Made by a program: the position numbers and the translations under genes | Notes under the pieces: generated by a model | What the model was told of the DNA's origin: nothing | Database searches by the model: none | The model's input: the letters and a program-made list of their open reading frames with translations, nothing else | Shown: positions 1 to 9,044 of the stretch, piece by piece | Layout: each line of letters starts with the position of its first letter | How positions within the stretch are numbered: the stretch's first letter is position 1 | From: Hymenobacter sp. DG01 | GTDB taxonomy: Bacteria > Bacteroidota > Bacteroidia > Cytophagales > Hymenobacteraceae | Direction: 5' to 3' | NCBI RefSeq assembly: GCF_006352025.1 | Contig: NZ_CP040936.1 | Location: forward strand, 1,054,001 to 1,118,000 | DNA: 64,000 nt

Positions 1-1242
1 AGGGTCGTATTTAGCCGTAACGCGGATGTAATTTGGCGTAAAGCCTTCCATCTGTCCGTTGGTGACGTCGTCCTCGAAAAGCACCTGGGTTTCGGTGCCT
101 ACGTGCTGCTCATAGAAGTAGCGCTTTTTCTTTTCAGAGAGGCTCCGCAACTGGGTGGTGCGCTCGTGGCGGTGGCGGTCCTGTACCCGGCCAGGCAGGG
201 TAGGCGCCAGCGTGTTTTCGCGCTCCGAGTATGGAAATACGTGCAGGTAGCTTACGTCTAGGTCGTTGAGAAACTGGTAAGTTTCCAGGAAGTCGGCTTC
301 TGTTTCGCCGGGAAAGCCCACGATTACGTCCACGCCGATGCAGGCGTGAGGCATTACTTCTTTAATCAGAGCTACGCGCTCCTGGTACAGCTCGCGGCGG
401 TAGCGCCGGCGCATCAGGCCCAGAATCTTGTTGGAGCCCGACTGCAGCGGGATGTGGAAGTGAGGCATAAACCGCTTCGACTGCGCTACAAAGCGAATGA
501 TTTCGTCGGAGAGCAGGTTCGGCTCGCAGCTGCTGATGCGGAACCGCTCGATGCCCGCTACCTCATCGAGGGCGCGCACTAGGTCATAGAAGTTTTCCTT
601 CCGTTCGCGCTCCGGCCCCTGCAGCCCAAAGTCGCCGAGGTTAACACCGGTCAGCACAATTTCCTTGACGCCGGTTTCCGCCAACTTTTCTACCCGCTCT
701 ACCACGCTCTGTACCGAGTTGGAGCGGCTCTTACCGCGGGCCAGCGGAATGGTACAGAATGAGCAGGAGTAGTCGCAGCCGTCCTGCACCTTCAGGAAGG
801 TGCGGGTACGGTCGCCGTAGCTGTGGGCGGCATGGAACTCGGTAGCTTCAGAAATAGGAGAGGCAAAAACCTGTCCCGGCTGCCCGGCAGCCGGCTTGCG
901 GAAGCCCGCCAGGGTTTCGACCAGCTGAAATTTCTCGGCTGCACCCAGCACGGCATGCACCCCGGGAATTTCGGCAATTTCCTGGGGTTTAAGCTGGGCG
1001 TAGCAGCCCACAATGGCCACGAAAGCTTCGGGGTTATGCTTGAGGGCTTCCTTTACTACCTTGCGGCACTTGCGGTCCGCGTGGTCCGTGACGGAGCAGG
1101 TATTGATGACGTAGATATCGGCCGCATCCTCGAAGGCCGCTTTCACGAAGCCGTGCTCCTCAAACTGCCGGCCAATGGCCGAGGTTTCGGAGAAGTTGAG
1201 CTTGCAGCCCAACGTATAGAAGGCAACTTTTCTGGTTTCCAT
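1..1242 (-). CDS. mtaB: tRNA t6A37 methylthiotransferase MtaB (3' end outside window)
   Basis: Radical-SAM methylthiotransferase that converts t6A to ms2t6A at position 37 of ANN-decoding tRNAs. The N-terminus carries the UPF0004 signature TLGCKLNFSETS, with further cluster-binding cysteines in NTCSVTD and VGCYAQ. The radical-SAM motif CDYSCSFC (CxxxCxxC) follows, and the frame stays open to base 1, so only the end of the C-terminal TRAM region is missing (414 codons visible). The TLGCKLN form favours MtaB over MiaB or RimO. The ATG at 1240-1242 lies just downstream of a TATCTTTG promoter box. Confidence 0.88.
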   Translation of the reverse strand, partial: METRKVAFYTLGCKLNFSETSAIGRQFEEHGFVKAAFEDAADIYVINTCSVTDHADRKCRKVVKEALKHNPEAFVAIVGCYAQLKPQEIAEIPGVHAVLGAAEKFQLVETLAGFRKPAAGQPGQVFASPISEATEFHAAHSYGDRTRTFLKVQDGCDYSCSFCTIPLARGKSRSNSVQSVVERVEKLAETGVKEIVLTGVNLGDFGLQGPERERKENFYDLVRALDEVAGIERFRISSCEPNLLSDEIIRFVAQSKRFMPHFHIPLQSGSNKILGLMRRRYRRELYQERVALIKEVMPHACIGVDVIVGFPGETEADFLETYQFLNDLDVSYLHVFPYSERENTLAPTLPGRVQDRHRHERTTQLRSLSEKKKRYFYEQHVGTETQVLFEDDVTNGQMEGFTPNYIRVTAKYDP

Positions 1243-1253
1243 AAGCAAGACCA

Positions 1254-1261
1254 CAAAGATA
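1254..1261 (-). promoter_or_regulatory. Bacteroidota -7 promoter box for mtaB
   Basis: TATCTTTG on the minus strand matches the TAnnTTTG sigma-ABfr consensus and lies 11 bases before the mtaB ATG, implying a very short leader. I see no clear -33 TTG at the right spacing. Confidence 0.45.
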
Positions 1262-1393
1262 CTGCGCCAGGTTGGATAGCCGGCACACTGTGGGCGTTGA
1301 AACAGACAACAAGCAGGGGGAACAAGGTTCTGGGAAACCGCGTCAGCCAGCGTTTTTTATGAAAGCGCCTGGCTTGGCCACCAGCTCGGGCTG

Positions 1394-1762
1394 CTAGATG
1401 GCAGCGGGCAGCCGCTCCGTAATCACCTGAATCAGGCTGGGTAAGTCAAGCGGCTTAAGCTCCTTGGCCGACAAAAACACCTGCCAGGGCGCATCGGAAG
1501 CCCCGCGCCGGAATACGGCTGGCAGGGGTTCGGAGCGCAAGGAGGGGTAGCGTTGCGCCAGCTCATCCCGGTGCAGAAACATAGTCTGGGCGGGCAAGCC
1601 GCGCAGAAACGCGCGCCACTCGGGCCGCATGCTGGTAGCTCCATACGTAATGGCGCACAGGGAGCAGGCATAGGTAGCCGGCGACAGGGTTTTGTGCAGC
1701 GTATCCAGCGCTGCGTTCAGCAGCCCGGCGTTGGCGTTATAAACAAACAGCAGCTCGGTCAT
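1394..1762 (-). CDS. hypothetical protein with CxxC motif
   Basis: A 122-aa soluble protein without signal peptide or membrane segment. It starts MTELLFVYNANAG and has a CSLC motif near residue 34 followed by ITYG, which could be a redox or metal pair. Proteins of this general look occur in other Bacteroidota, but I cannot name the family. It is co-directional with mtaB (151-base gap) and with the upstream sulfatase (about 60 bases), so it may be in a loose operon. Codon use matches its neighbours. No function is claimed. Confidence 0.6.
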   Translation of the reverse strand: MTELLFVYNANAGLLNAALDTLHKTLSPATYACSLCAITYGATSMRPEWRAFLRGLPAQTMFLHRDELAQRYPSLRSEPLPAVFRRGASDAPWQVFLSAKELKPLDLPSLIQVITERLPAAI

Positions 1763-1822
1763 GGGTACAGGGCAGGAGAAAGACGTTCCTCACATACGGT
1801 GCATCAGGCCGGAGCCAGCGCC

Positions 1823-3682
1823 TTATTTCTGGAGAAAATCGGTGAAGGAGGCTTGCTCGTAGGCCTTACCGAACTGCAGCTGGGCCTTTGTGGGGTGGCC
1901 GGTATGTTCAATTTCGCGCCGGGCCACGTTATCAAACGTAACCGTGCCGGCCGGCGTAGCTACCCCAAACCCATCGGTGAAGCAGTAGAAGGCTGCTCCT
2001 CCGGGCCAGGCGGGCGGGGCCGGGGCCAGCAGGTCGCGGCTCCAGGGGAAATTTGTGGCCGGCAGCCGAAGCTGGGTCAGCAGGGTCGCGGCTACATCGG
2101 TCTGGCTGCCGTACGTGCTGATGCGGCGGCCCTGGACCCCGGGCCGCAGGGCGCCCCCGGTCAGAAGCAGCGGAATCCGGAATTTCTCGGGCGCGTGGTT
2201 AGGCGTGTCGCCCGGCTGATGGTGGCCGTGGTCGGCAACCAGCACCACCACTGTGTTATTCCACCACGCTTGCCGGCGAGCCTGCAGCAGAAACTGCCCC
2301 AGCACATGGTCGGTGTAGTACACGGAGTTACGGAAGCGGGCGGCCTCGGCTTCGCCCGGAAAATGGGTGGGCATGGGCACATCAAACGGCTCGTGGCTGC
2401 TGAGCGTAAACGCCGTCACGAAAAACGGGGCACGCTGCCGGGGCAGTTCCTGCAGCATGCGGGCCAGCAGCACATGGTCGTGGGCGCCCCACTTAGAGTT
2501 CTGGTCGCGCCGGGCAAAATCGGCGCGTTCCGTAAACCGCTCGTAGCCGGCCGTGACGAGGTAGCTTTTCATGTTGGCAAACGCCAGCTCGCCCCCATGA
2601 TAATACGCTGTGCTGTAGCCCTGGGCCCGCAGTACCTGGGCCAGATGCGGCAGGCGCTCGGTTTTGCGCGGCGACTTGATGATGCTGGTGGTGGGCTGGT
2701 TGGGGTAGCCGGAGAGCAAGGCTACCAGGCCCTTCTGGCTCCGGTCGCCGGCGGCGTACAGGTTCTGAAACGATACGCCCACCTGGCTCAGGCTGTCGAG
2801 GGTAGGGGTTACCCCCGGCTCGCCCCCCAGGTGGCCCACCAGCTTACCCGTGAAGCTCTCCAGAATAATAAAGAGTACGTTGGGCCGCGCGGTGCGCAGC
2901 AGCGCCACGGTGTCGGGGCCAGTGGGGGTGTAAAGCTGCCGGGTAAGACGGGTGGCCGCGGAGTCGGGCAGGAACTGGTAGGGGTTCGGGCCGGCGTTCT
3001 GCAGGCGCAGGGAGCTGACTACATTCCAGGGCACGTTGATGGCCGCGTGGTTGGCGAAGGGCCGGTCGGAGAAGTACACGTCGCTCTGGTTTACCGGAAT
3101 CTGCTGCAAGCCACCGCGCATAGGCACCACCAGCAGGGCCAGATACAGCAGCCCCGCCACAGTGGCCCTGCTCTTGCCAAAGCCCGGCGGCAGCGCGGGC
3201 ACGCGCCCTACCACCCGCCCGTACAGCAACCACCCCAGTGCCAGCAACCCCAGCCACAACGCCAGCAGCAGGGCTACCGGCGCGCTGCCGGCCGAAGCGA
3301 CCATTTCCTGCGGGGTGTTGAGATACTGCAGGGGGGTAGCGTCCAGCCTAAAACCCCAGGCCCGGTATAGCTCTAGGTCGGCTACCGTAAGCAGGGCCGT
3401 TACTCCCACTAGCACGGCTGTAAAAAAGCGCACCAGCCGCTCGAAAGGAAAGCGCGGGCCAAACAGGCTGCCGATGATAAACAACAGAAAGGGAAGGGCG
3501 CATAGGTAGGCCGTAGCCGCCGCATCTAGGCGCAGGCCATAGCCGAAAATACCGGCTACCGTGCCCGCCGCAGCCCCCGACAGGCGCCCGCCGTGGTACA
3601 CTACAAAAAGGGCTTTAGCCAGAACGAAATAGAACAGCCAAAACAAGAAGTAGCGCGGCTGAAACGCAAACCGGTTTTTCAC
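1823..3682 (-). CDS. LtaS-type membrane sulfatase / phosphoglycerol transferase
   Basis: A 619-aa inner-membrane enzyme of the alkaline phosphatase/sulfatase superfamily. About five hydrophobic helices occupy residues 11-185. The extracytoplasmic domain begins near residue 265 with NVLFIILESFTG, where Thr278 takes the place of the LtaS nucleophile. Later metal-site motifs are KWGAHDH and VADHGHH. LtaS-like enzymes move phosphoglycerol-type groups onto lipids or glycans; the Bacteroidota substrate is unknown. The start used is the GTG at 3680-3682, only a few bases from a TACCTTTG box, so the mRNA may be nearly leaderless or the true start may lie slightly downstream. Confidence 0.8.
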   Translation of the reverse strand: MKNRFAFQPRYFLFWLFYFVLAKALFVVYHGGRLSGAAAGTVAGIFGYGLRLDAAATAYLCALPFLLFIIGSLFGPRFPFERLVRFFTAVLVGVTALLTVADLELYRAWGFRLDATPLQYLNTPQEMVASAGSAPVALLLALWLGLLALGWLLYGRVVGRVPALPPGFGKSRATVAGLLYLALLVVPMRGGLQQIPVNQSDVYFSDRPFANHAAINVPWNVVSSLRLQNAGPNPYQFLPDSAATRLTRQLYTPTGPDTVALLRTARPNVLFIILESFTGKLVGHLGGEPGVTPTLDSLSQVGVSFQNLYAAGDRSQKGLVALLSGYPNQPTTSIIKSPRKTERLPHLAQVLRAQGYSTAYYHGGELAFANMKSYLVTAGYERFTERADFARRDQNSKWGAHDHVLLARMLQELPRQRAPFFVTAFTLSSHEPFDVPMPTHFPGEAEAARFRNSVYYTDHVLGQFLLQARRQAWWNNTVVVLVADHGHHQPGDTPNHAPEKFRIPLLLTGGALRPGVQGRRISTYGSQTDVAATLLTQLRLPATNFPWSRDLLAPAPPAWPGGAAFYCFTDGFGVATPAGTVTFDNVARREIEHTGHPTKAQLQFGKAYEQASFTDFLQK

Positions 3683-3686
3683 CCCG

Positions 3687-3694
3687 CAAAGGTA
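3687..3694 (-). promoter_or_regulatory. -7 promoter box upstream of the sulfatase gene
   Basis: A perfect TAnnTTTG match (TACCTTTG on the minus strand) ends five bases before the GTG start. If used, transcription would begin at or next to the start codon. Confidence 0.4.
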
Positions 3695-3941
3695 GGCGCC
3701 CGGCTCTTTCTGCTTACGCCTGCGTGCAGATTAAACACAGTGGCTTGGAACGGATTGGTTTGTCACAGGGTAGCTATTATGGTTGAGTCTATGTTAGCCT
3801 AAAGGTGTATTCATTGATTTGAGAGTGCTAAAGCGGGTAGGGTGGGTATTACAAGTGGGTGCTTGGCAGGTAAAAAGACATGTTTCGCCGAAAATGGGGT
3901 AAAAAAAGAGGGGGTATTGTGGGAAAGCACGTATTCTATTC

Positions 3942-3949
3942 TACCTTTG
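3942..3949 (+). promoter_or_regulatory. glnN promoter (-7 TACCTTTG)
   Basis: TACCTTTG matches the Bacteroidota -7 box, with a TTG at 3917-3919 as a possible -33 element 22 bases upstream. The predicted start of transcription leaves a leader of about 40 bases before the ATG at 3993. The rest of the 310-base gap between the divergent sulfatase and glnN genes shows no other recognisable element. Confidence 0.55.
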
Positions 3950-3992
3950 AGCCGGATAATTCCTCTGAAGTTCTCTCACGCCTAATTCCAGC

Positions 3993-6182
3993 ATGGCAAT
4001 TCTTCGCTTTAAAGCTCTTGAGCTAGTTGACCAGCGCCAGCCGCTGGCCGTCACCATTGCCGGTGAGCGTCGTTCCGAGACGTTTGGCAAAAATGTTTTC
4101 AACCTGGATGCCATGCGGGCCACCATGCCCGGCGAGTATTTCAAGAAGCTGCAGGCGGCCATTAAGCAAGGCTCGCCGGTGGAGCGCAGCGTGGCCGATG
4201 CCGTGGCTTCGGCTATGAAAACCTGGGCCATGGCTAAGGGTGCTACGCACTACACCCACTGGTTTCAGCCCCTGACCGGCGCCACCGCCGAAAAGCACGA
4301 TTCTTTTTTCGACCTGAACTCCGACGGACGGCCGATTGAGAATTTCAAGGGCTCGGCCCTGGTGCAGCAGGAGCCCGATGCTTCTTCGTTCCCGAACGGC
4401 GGCATCCGCAACACCTTCGAGGCCCGTGGCTACACGGCCTGGGACCCCACTTCGCCCGCTTTCATCATTGAAACGGCCGGTGCCAAAACCTTGTGCATCC
4501 CCACCATCTTCGTGGCGTACACCGGCGAGGCTCTCGACTACAAAGCGCCCCTGCTGAAGTCATTGGCTTCTCTGGAAAAGGCCGCCGTAGATGTGTGCCA
4601 GTACTTCGATAAGGACGTGCAGCGGGTGCACACCACGCTCGGCATCGAGCAGGAGTACTTCCTGGTGGACCGCGCCCTGTACAATGCCCGCCCCGACCTG
4701 GTCATGACCGGCCGCACGCTGTTCGGCCACGCCCCGGCCAAGGGCCAGCAGCTTGAAGACCACTACTTCGGCTCCATTCCGGCCCGGGTGCACGCCTACA
4801 TGCTGGACTTCGAGGAGGAGTCGAATAAGCTCGGAATTCCGCTGCGCACCCGCCACAATGAGGTAGCACCCCACCAGTTCGAGTGCGCCCCCACCTTCGA
4901 GGACGCCAACCTGGCCGTGGACCACAACCAACTGCTCATGGACATCATGGAGCGCGTGGCCGACAAGCACAACTTCAAGGTGCTGCTGCACGAGAAGCCC
5001 TTTGCGGGCGTAAACGGCTCGGGTAAGCATAACAACTGGGCCATGAGCACCGATACGGGCGTAAACCTGTTGGCGCCCGGCCGCCGCCCCAAGGAAAACC
5101 TGCAGTTCCTGGCCTTCTTTATCACCACGATTAAGGCCGTGCACCGCTTCGGCGACCTGCTGCGCGCCTCCATTGCGTCGGCTAGCAACGACCACCGCCT
5201 GGGTGCCAACGAAGCCCCGCCCGCTATTATGTCGGTGTTCGTGGGTTCCATGCTGGACTCGGTACTGGATGAGCTGGAGCGCACGGCCAAAGTGCCCCTC
5301 GACAAAGGCGATAACATCTACCTGAAGCTGGGCATCGACAAGATTCCGGCCATCCTGCTCGACAACACCGACCGCAACCGCACCTCGCCCTTTGCTTTCA
5401 CCGGCAACAAGTTTGAGTTCCGCGCGGTGGGCTCATCGGCCAACTCTTCCTCGGCCATGACCACGCTCAACACCATTGTGGCCGAGCAGCTCATCGACTT
5501 CAAGCAGTCAGTGGACAAGCTCATTGAGCAAGGCAAGAAAAAAGAGGTAGCCATTGTGGACGTGCTGCGCGAGTACGTTATCAGCTCCAAAAACATCCGT
5601 TTCGAGGGCAACGGCTACTCCGATGAGTGGAAGCAGGAGGCGGCCCAGCGCGGCCTCTCCAACGTGCCCACCACGCCCCAGGCCCTGGATGCCATGGTGC
5701 AGGAAGACGCGGCCAGCCTGTTTGATCGTCACCACATCTACTCTCACGTCGAGCTGCACGCCCGCCATGAGATTCTGCTGGAGGACTACATCAAGAAAAT
5801 TCAGATTGAAAGCCGCGTGATGGGTGACCTAGCCGTGAACCATATCATCCCGACGGCGGTTGCTTACCAGACCAAGCTGGTTAACAACGTACGCGGCCTG
5901 CGCGAGCTGGGCCTCGACGATGAGAACTCAGAAGTAACGGTAAACACGATTAAAGCCATTTCGCGGCACATTTCAACCATCAAAACCCAGGTGGATGAAA
6001 TGACCAACGCCCGCAAAGTGGCCAACAAAATGGACGATACGCGCGAGCGGGCCGTGGCCTACTGCGACACCGTCAAAGCACATTTCGACACCATTCGGCG
6101 CTCGGTGGATAAGCTGGAGCTGATGGTGGCCGATGAGGACTGGCCCCTGGTAAAGTACCGCGAACTGTTGTTCCGGCACTAA
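3993..6182 (+). CDS. glnN: glutamine synthetase type III
   Basis: ATP-dependent amidation of glutamate, the main ammonia-assimilation step, in the cytoplasm. The 729-aa length is standard for the dodecameric GSIII family and much longer than GSI or GSII. Hallmarks include GIEQEYFLVD (metal-binding Glu), NDHRLGANEAPPAI, NRTSPFAFTGNKFEFR and the long helical C-terminus. It stands alone, flanked by its own TAnnTTTG promoter and two strong terminators, so it is monocistronic. No glnK or ntrC-type partner is adjacent. The ATG is the first in frame. Confidence 0.96.
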   Translation: MAILRFKALELVDQRQPLAVTIAGERRSETFGKNVFNLDAMRATMPGEYFKKLQAAIKQGSPVERSVADAVASAMKTWAMAKGATHYTHWFQPLTGATAEKHDSFFDLNSDGRPIENFKGSALVQQEPDASSFPNGGIRNTFEARGYTAWDPTSPAFIIETAGAKTLCIPTIFVAYTGEALDYKAPLLKSLASLEKAAVDVCQYFDKDVQRVHTTLGIEQEYFLVDRALYNARPDLVMTGRTLFGHAPAKGQQLEDHYFGSIPARVHAYMLDFEEESNKLGIPLRTRHNEVAPHQFECAPTFEDANLAVDHNQLLMDIMERVADKHNFKVLLHEKPFAGVNGSGKHNNWAMSTDTGVNLLAPGRRPKENLQFLAFFITTIKAVHRFGDLLRASIASASNDHRLGANEAPPAIMSVFVGSMLDSVLDELERTAKVPLDKGDNIYLKLGIDKIPAILLDNTDRNRTSPFAFTGNKFEFRAVGSSANSSSAMTTLNTIVAEQLIDFKQSVDKLIEQGKKKEVAIVDVLREYVISSKNIRFEGNGYSDEWKQEAAQRGLSNVPTTPQALDAMVQEDAASLFDRHHIYSHVELHARHEILLEDYIKKIQIESRVMGDLAVNHIIPTAVAYQTKLVNNVRGLRELGLDDENSEVTVNTIKAISRHISTIKTQVDEMTNARKVANKMDDTRERAVAYCDTVKAHFDTIRRSVDKLELMVADEDWPLVKYRELLFRH

Positions 6183-6241
6183 GTCCAGGGTCAGAATCGG
6201 GCCGGAGTTGGGTGGGAATTTTCTCCGCGCCACGATTTCAG

Positions 6242-6273
6242 AAAAGCCGTTTCCGGGTGGGGACGGCTTTTTT
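6242..6273 (+). terminator. glnN terminator 1
   Basis: Hairpin with arms AAAGCCGT and ACGGCTTT around a G-rich loop, followed by a run of T. Rho-independent form, 60 bases after the stop codon. Confidence 0.75.
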
Positions 6274-6282
6274 TGTGCGTAT

Positions 6283-6317
6283 GCAAAAGCCCTGGTGACA
6301 GAGGCCAGGGCTTTTGC
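6283..6317. terminator. Bidirectional hairpin between glnN and the convergent gene
   Basis: Perfect arms GCAAAAGCCCTGG / CCAGGGCTTTTGC with A/T tracts on both sides. Well placed to end transcripts from both glnN and the gene at 6342. Confidence 0.7.
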
Positions 6318-6341
6318 AGTGAAAACGGGGGTAGGGGCTAC

Positions 6342-6767
6342 CTAGCGGGTAACAGAATGCTGCTGAGCTTCACGAAGCCACTGCTGGGCCTCATCGAGGC
6401 GGGCGAACATGCGCATGTGTAGGCGGCCTCCAATTCCCAGAAACATAGATTGGGCCGACTGTGCGGCCATGGTTTCGGGGCTTACTACGTGGGCAAAATG
6501 GGTGAGGCCCTGGCTGCTGGCCCGGGGCGCCCAGTCGGAAGCAATCCATTCTACGGCATGGTCCCAGGGGCCAAGTACCTGGCGGTTATCGTTGAGCAGG
6601 TAGGAGCAGGCGTTTTCGCGCAGGGGATGCAGGCAGGCATCGGCGCCCGCTATTACGCCCACGTAGGTCTGGTAGCCAAGCCAGTTATTGTACACCCATT
6701 GGGTAGTGGCATCATACTCGGTGGTAAAGTACACTTTCCCAAAGCCATTGGTAAGTTCTGTGCGCAT
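6342..6767 (-). CDS. STAS/SEC14-like hypothetical protein
   Basis: A 141-aa soluble protein. The layout of a beta-strand start, a middle segment LLNDNRQVLGPWDHAVEWI and a late FARLDEAQQWL helix resembles the small stand-alone STAS/SpoIIAA-like proteins common in Hymenobacter, which place an acidic LND-type loop at the same point. Role unknown; such proteins are suspected of binding small ligands or partner proteins. It lies 36 bases after the co-directional gene at 6804, suggesting a two-gene transcript. Confidence 0.55.
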   Translation of the reverse strand: MRTELTNGFGKVYFTTEYDATTQWVYNNWLGYQTYVGVIAGADACLHPLRENACSYLLNDNRQVLGPWDHAVEWIASDWAPRASSQGLTHFAHVVSPETMAAQSAQSMFLGIGGRLHMRMFARLDEAQQWLREAQQHSVTR

Positions 6768-6803
6768 GCAAGCAAACTCGGAAGAGAAGAAAAAAGCCTG
6801 GTG

Positions 6804-7133
6804 TTAATCAGCCCGGTGTTTTGCCTCCGCCGCCAGTACTTTATCCAGTACCAGCAGCATCTGGTCAATCAGCAATTGCCAGTCGGCGGGCTGGCTCAGG
6901 TGCAGGCGGCCCTGTACCAGCTGCTGGTGCAGGGTATCGAGGTAGGCGAACTGCTGGCGCAGGGCCGGGCCATCGAGGTGCAGAAACCGGCCGTAAGGCA
7001 GGGAGAATATCTCGTCGATAAAGAATTGGATGGCCTGCTGCAACTGCTGCTGATCGTGCGGGCGGTCCTGGTGCAGGGACGGAAGCTGGTCGCGCAGGCG
7101 CTGGAGCTGGCTAACGGGCAGAGAGTGATTCAT
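6804..7133 (-). CDS. hypothetical helical protein
   Basis: A 109-aa, Gln- and Leu-rich, all-helical soluble protein without signal peptide or recognised motif. Its starting ATG is the only one near the N-terminus. It precedes the STAS-like gene by 36 bases on the same strand, so the two may be co-transcribed. I do not recognise the family. The upstream gap 7134-7331 holds nothing I can identify. Confidence 0.5.
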   Translation of the reverse strand: MNHSLPVSQLQRLRDQLPSLHQDRPHDQQQLQQAIQFFIDEIFSLPYGRFLHLDGPALRQQFAYLDTLHQQLVQGRLHLSQPADWQLLIDQMLLVLDKVLAAEAKHRAD

Positions 7134-7331
7134 GTAGGTAGAAAGACGCTAAGCGCGGCAGCGCCCACAGAGGTGATACGATATAGCCTAATAGCTATAA
7201 ACTATGTACGCAAATTCCTTGAGAATAGTCAAGATGGCGCAGTAAGTGACGTAGTCTGAAGCGCTTATGGGGAAATACGGCCGCGGCATCCCATGCCTGA
7301 GCGAAGCGTTTCTTGCCCGGGCCCGGCTCCA

Positions 7332-7832
7332 TCAGGCGGAAAGCCGGGGTGGCAGGGGAGTATCATCGGGCAGAAGCTCCACGCCCGTGCCGTGGTCGGG
7401 GGCGAGGCGTTTCCAGGTGGCGCGCTTAAGCTCTTCGAGGCGCTGGAGTGCGTCCTGCACGGTAGTATGCTCTTTTATTTTGTCGAATATTCCCAATTTC
7501 TGTCCGGCTTTCAGCAGCTGCTCCAGCACTACCGGCAGCACCCAGCCCACTACACTGGAGGCCAGGGCGCCGCGCAGCCCCAGGCGCACCAGCAGCCGGG
7601 CCGTCATGCGTTCCAGCAGCAGGGTGCGGGCGGCGGGCAGGGCTTTGTTGGCGAGAAAGTCGCGCACGAGCTGTACGTTGCCCTTCTGTACTTCGGCCCG
7701 CAGCACCTCCTGCACCGACTCCAGGGCTGATTGGGCAGCCTTGCGGAACAACCGGCCGGTTTGCCAGGCCGCCAGGCCGGTGAGCTGGCCGGCTGTGCGC
7801 AGGAAATGCGGAAGCAAGGAAATGTTCTTCAT
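7332..7832 (-). CDS. hypothetical protein with hydrophobic central helix
   Basis: A 166-aa protein starting MKNISLLPHFLRTAGQ. The open frame extends far upstream, but the ATG at 7832 gives the sensible N-terminus and avoids overlapping the divergent gene at 7951. A hydrophobic stretch around residues 85-105 (LGLRGALASSVVGWVLPVVL) may be a membrane helix, followed by an acidic C-terminus with TGVELLPDDTPLPP. Possibly a small membrane-associated protein; no family recognised. Confidence 0.55.
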   Translation of the reverse strand: MKNISLLPHFLRTAGQLTGLAAWQTGRLFRKAAQSALESVQEVLRAEVQKGNVQLVRDFLANKALPAARTLLLERMTARLLVRLGLRGALASSVVGWVLPVVLEQLLKAGQKLGIFDKIKEHTTVQDALQRLEELKRATWKRLAPDHGTGVELLPDDTPLPPRLSA

Positions 7833-7950
7833 GCTGTAAGAAACGCAAAAAACCAGGGAAGGGTAAGAAGGCAAGGTATTAGCCAAGGCCCACCCATCAA
7901 ACTTCCGGCGTACTGGCTCGTTACTTTCGTGTCCCTGTCTTTTTCGACCC

Positions 7951-8928
7951 ATGAACGCCATTGTTATTACCCAGCCCGGCGGCCCCGAAGTGCTGGAGCT
8001 GCGCCAGCTGCCCCAGCCCGCGCCGGCTCCGCACGAAGTGTTGATTAAAGTAGCCGCCGCCGGCGTAAACCGGCCCGATGTGCTGCTGCGCCAGGGCAAG
8101 TACCGCGGCAGCGGAGACGTAAGCGGCCTGGTGCCGGGCCTGGAGGTAGCGGGCACGGTAGCCCAGTGCGGCGCGGCCGTAACCCGGTGGCAGCCCGGCG
8201 ACGCGGTGTGCGCCCTGCTGGCCCAGGGCGGCTACGCCGAGTATGCCGCTGTGGATGCCCGCCATTGCCTACCCCTGCCCACCGGCTGGACCCCAACCCA
8301 GGCCGCCAGTCTGCCTGAAACGGTATTTACGGTGTGGCATAACGTTTTTGAGCGGGGGCAGCTGCAGCGCGGCGAAACGCTGTTGGTGCACGGCGGCGGC
8401 AGCGGCATTGGCGTCACGGCCGTGCAACTGGCCCGCGCCCTGGGCAGCCGGGTAGCTGCTACCGCCGGCTCCGCCGAGAAATGTGCCGCTGTACGCGCCC
8501 TGGGGGCCGAGTGGGCCATCAATTATAAAGAAGAGGACTTTGAAGAGGTGCTGGCCGAAGTCGGTGGGGTAGATGTGGTGCTGGATATGATTGGCGGCGA
8601 CTACACGCCCAAAAACCTGCGCCTGCTCCGCGACGACGGCCGGCTGGTGTTTATCAATGCCATGCAGGGTAGCACCGCGGCCTTCAACGCCCTGGAAGTA
8701 ATGGCCCGCCGCCTGACCATTACGGGCAGCACCCTGCGGCCCCGCTCCGCCGAGTTTAAGGCCGCCCTGACCACGGAAGTGGAGCGCCACGTCTGGCCCC
8801 TGCTGGCGGCCGGCAGCGTGCGGCCCATTATTCATGCCACTCTGCCGCTAACCCAGGCCGCCGATGCCCACCGCCTACTGGAAAGCAGCGCCCACATCGG
8901 CAAAATTGTGCTGACAGTGCCCGGTTAG
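7951..8928 (+). CDS. NAD(P)H-quinone oxidoreductase (zeta-crystallin/PIG3 type)
   Basis: Zinc-independent medium-chain dehydrogenase/reductase, 325 aa. It has the GroES-like N-terminal domain (residues 1-125, AAGVNRPDVLLRQG) and a Rossmann domain with LVHGGGSGIGVTAVQLA binding NADPH. These enzymes reduce quinones or enals in the cytosol; the length and the LRQGKYRG segment match the PIG3/TP53I3 branch. Substrate cannot be told from sequence. It is divergent from the 7832 gene across 118 bases. Confidence 0.88.
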   Translation: MNAIVITQPGGPEVLELRQLPQPAPAPHEVLIKVAAAGVNRPDVLLRQGKYRGSGDVSGLVPGLEVAGTVAQCGAAVTRWQPGDAVCALLAQGGYAEYAAVDARHCLPLPTGWTPTQAASLPETVFTVWHNVFERGQLQRGETLLVHGGGSGIGVTAVQLARALGSRVAATAGSAEKCAAVRALGAEWAINYKEEDFEEVLAEVGGVDVVLDMIGGDYTPKNLRLLRDDGRLVFINAMQGSTAAFNALEVMARRLTITGSTLRPRSAEFKAALTTEVERHVWPLLAAGSVRPIIHATLPLTQAADAHRLLESSAHIGKIVLTVPG

Positions 8929-9044
8929 GAAGGGCTGTTGGCGCGCTGCGTGTGCCGCTACCCCATATAACCCGGCATGCGGCAGAAGCGTTGAGCTTCT
9001 GCAAAGCGGCTTTCTGCTTCGCCAACCTCCTATTTTTCTTTTGT

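Noticed and set aside
1553..3370. 605-codon open frame on the plus strand
   Set aside because: It is antisense to the sulfatase and the 122-aa gene. The product is Gly/Arg/Gln-rich without domains, as expected for a high-GC shadow frame.
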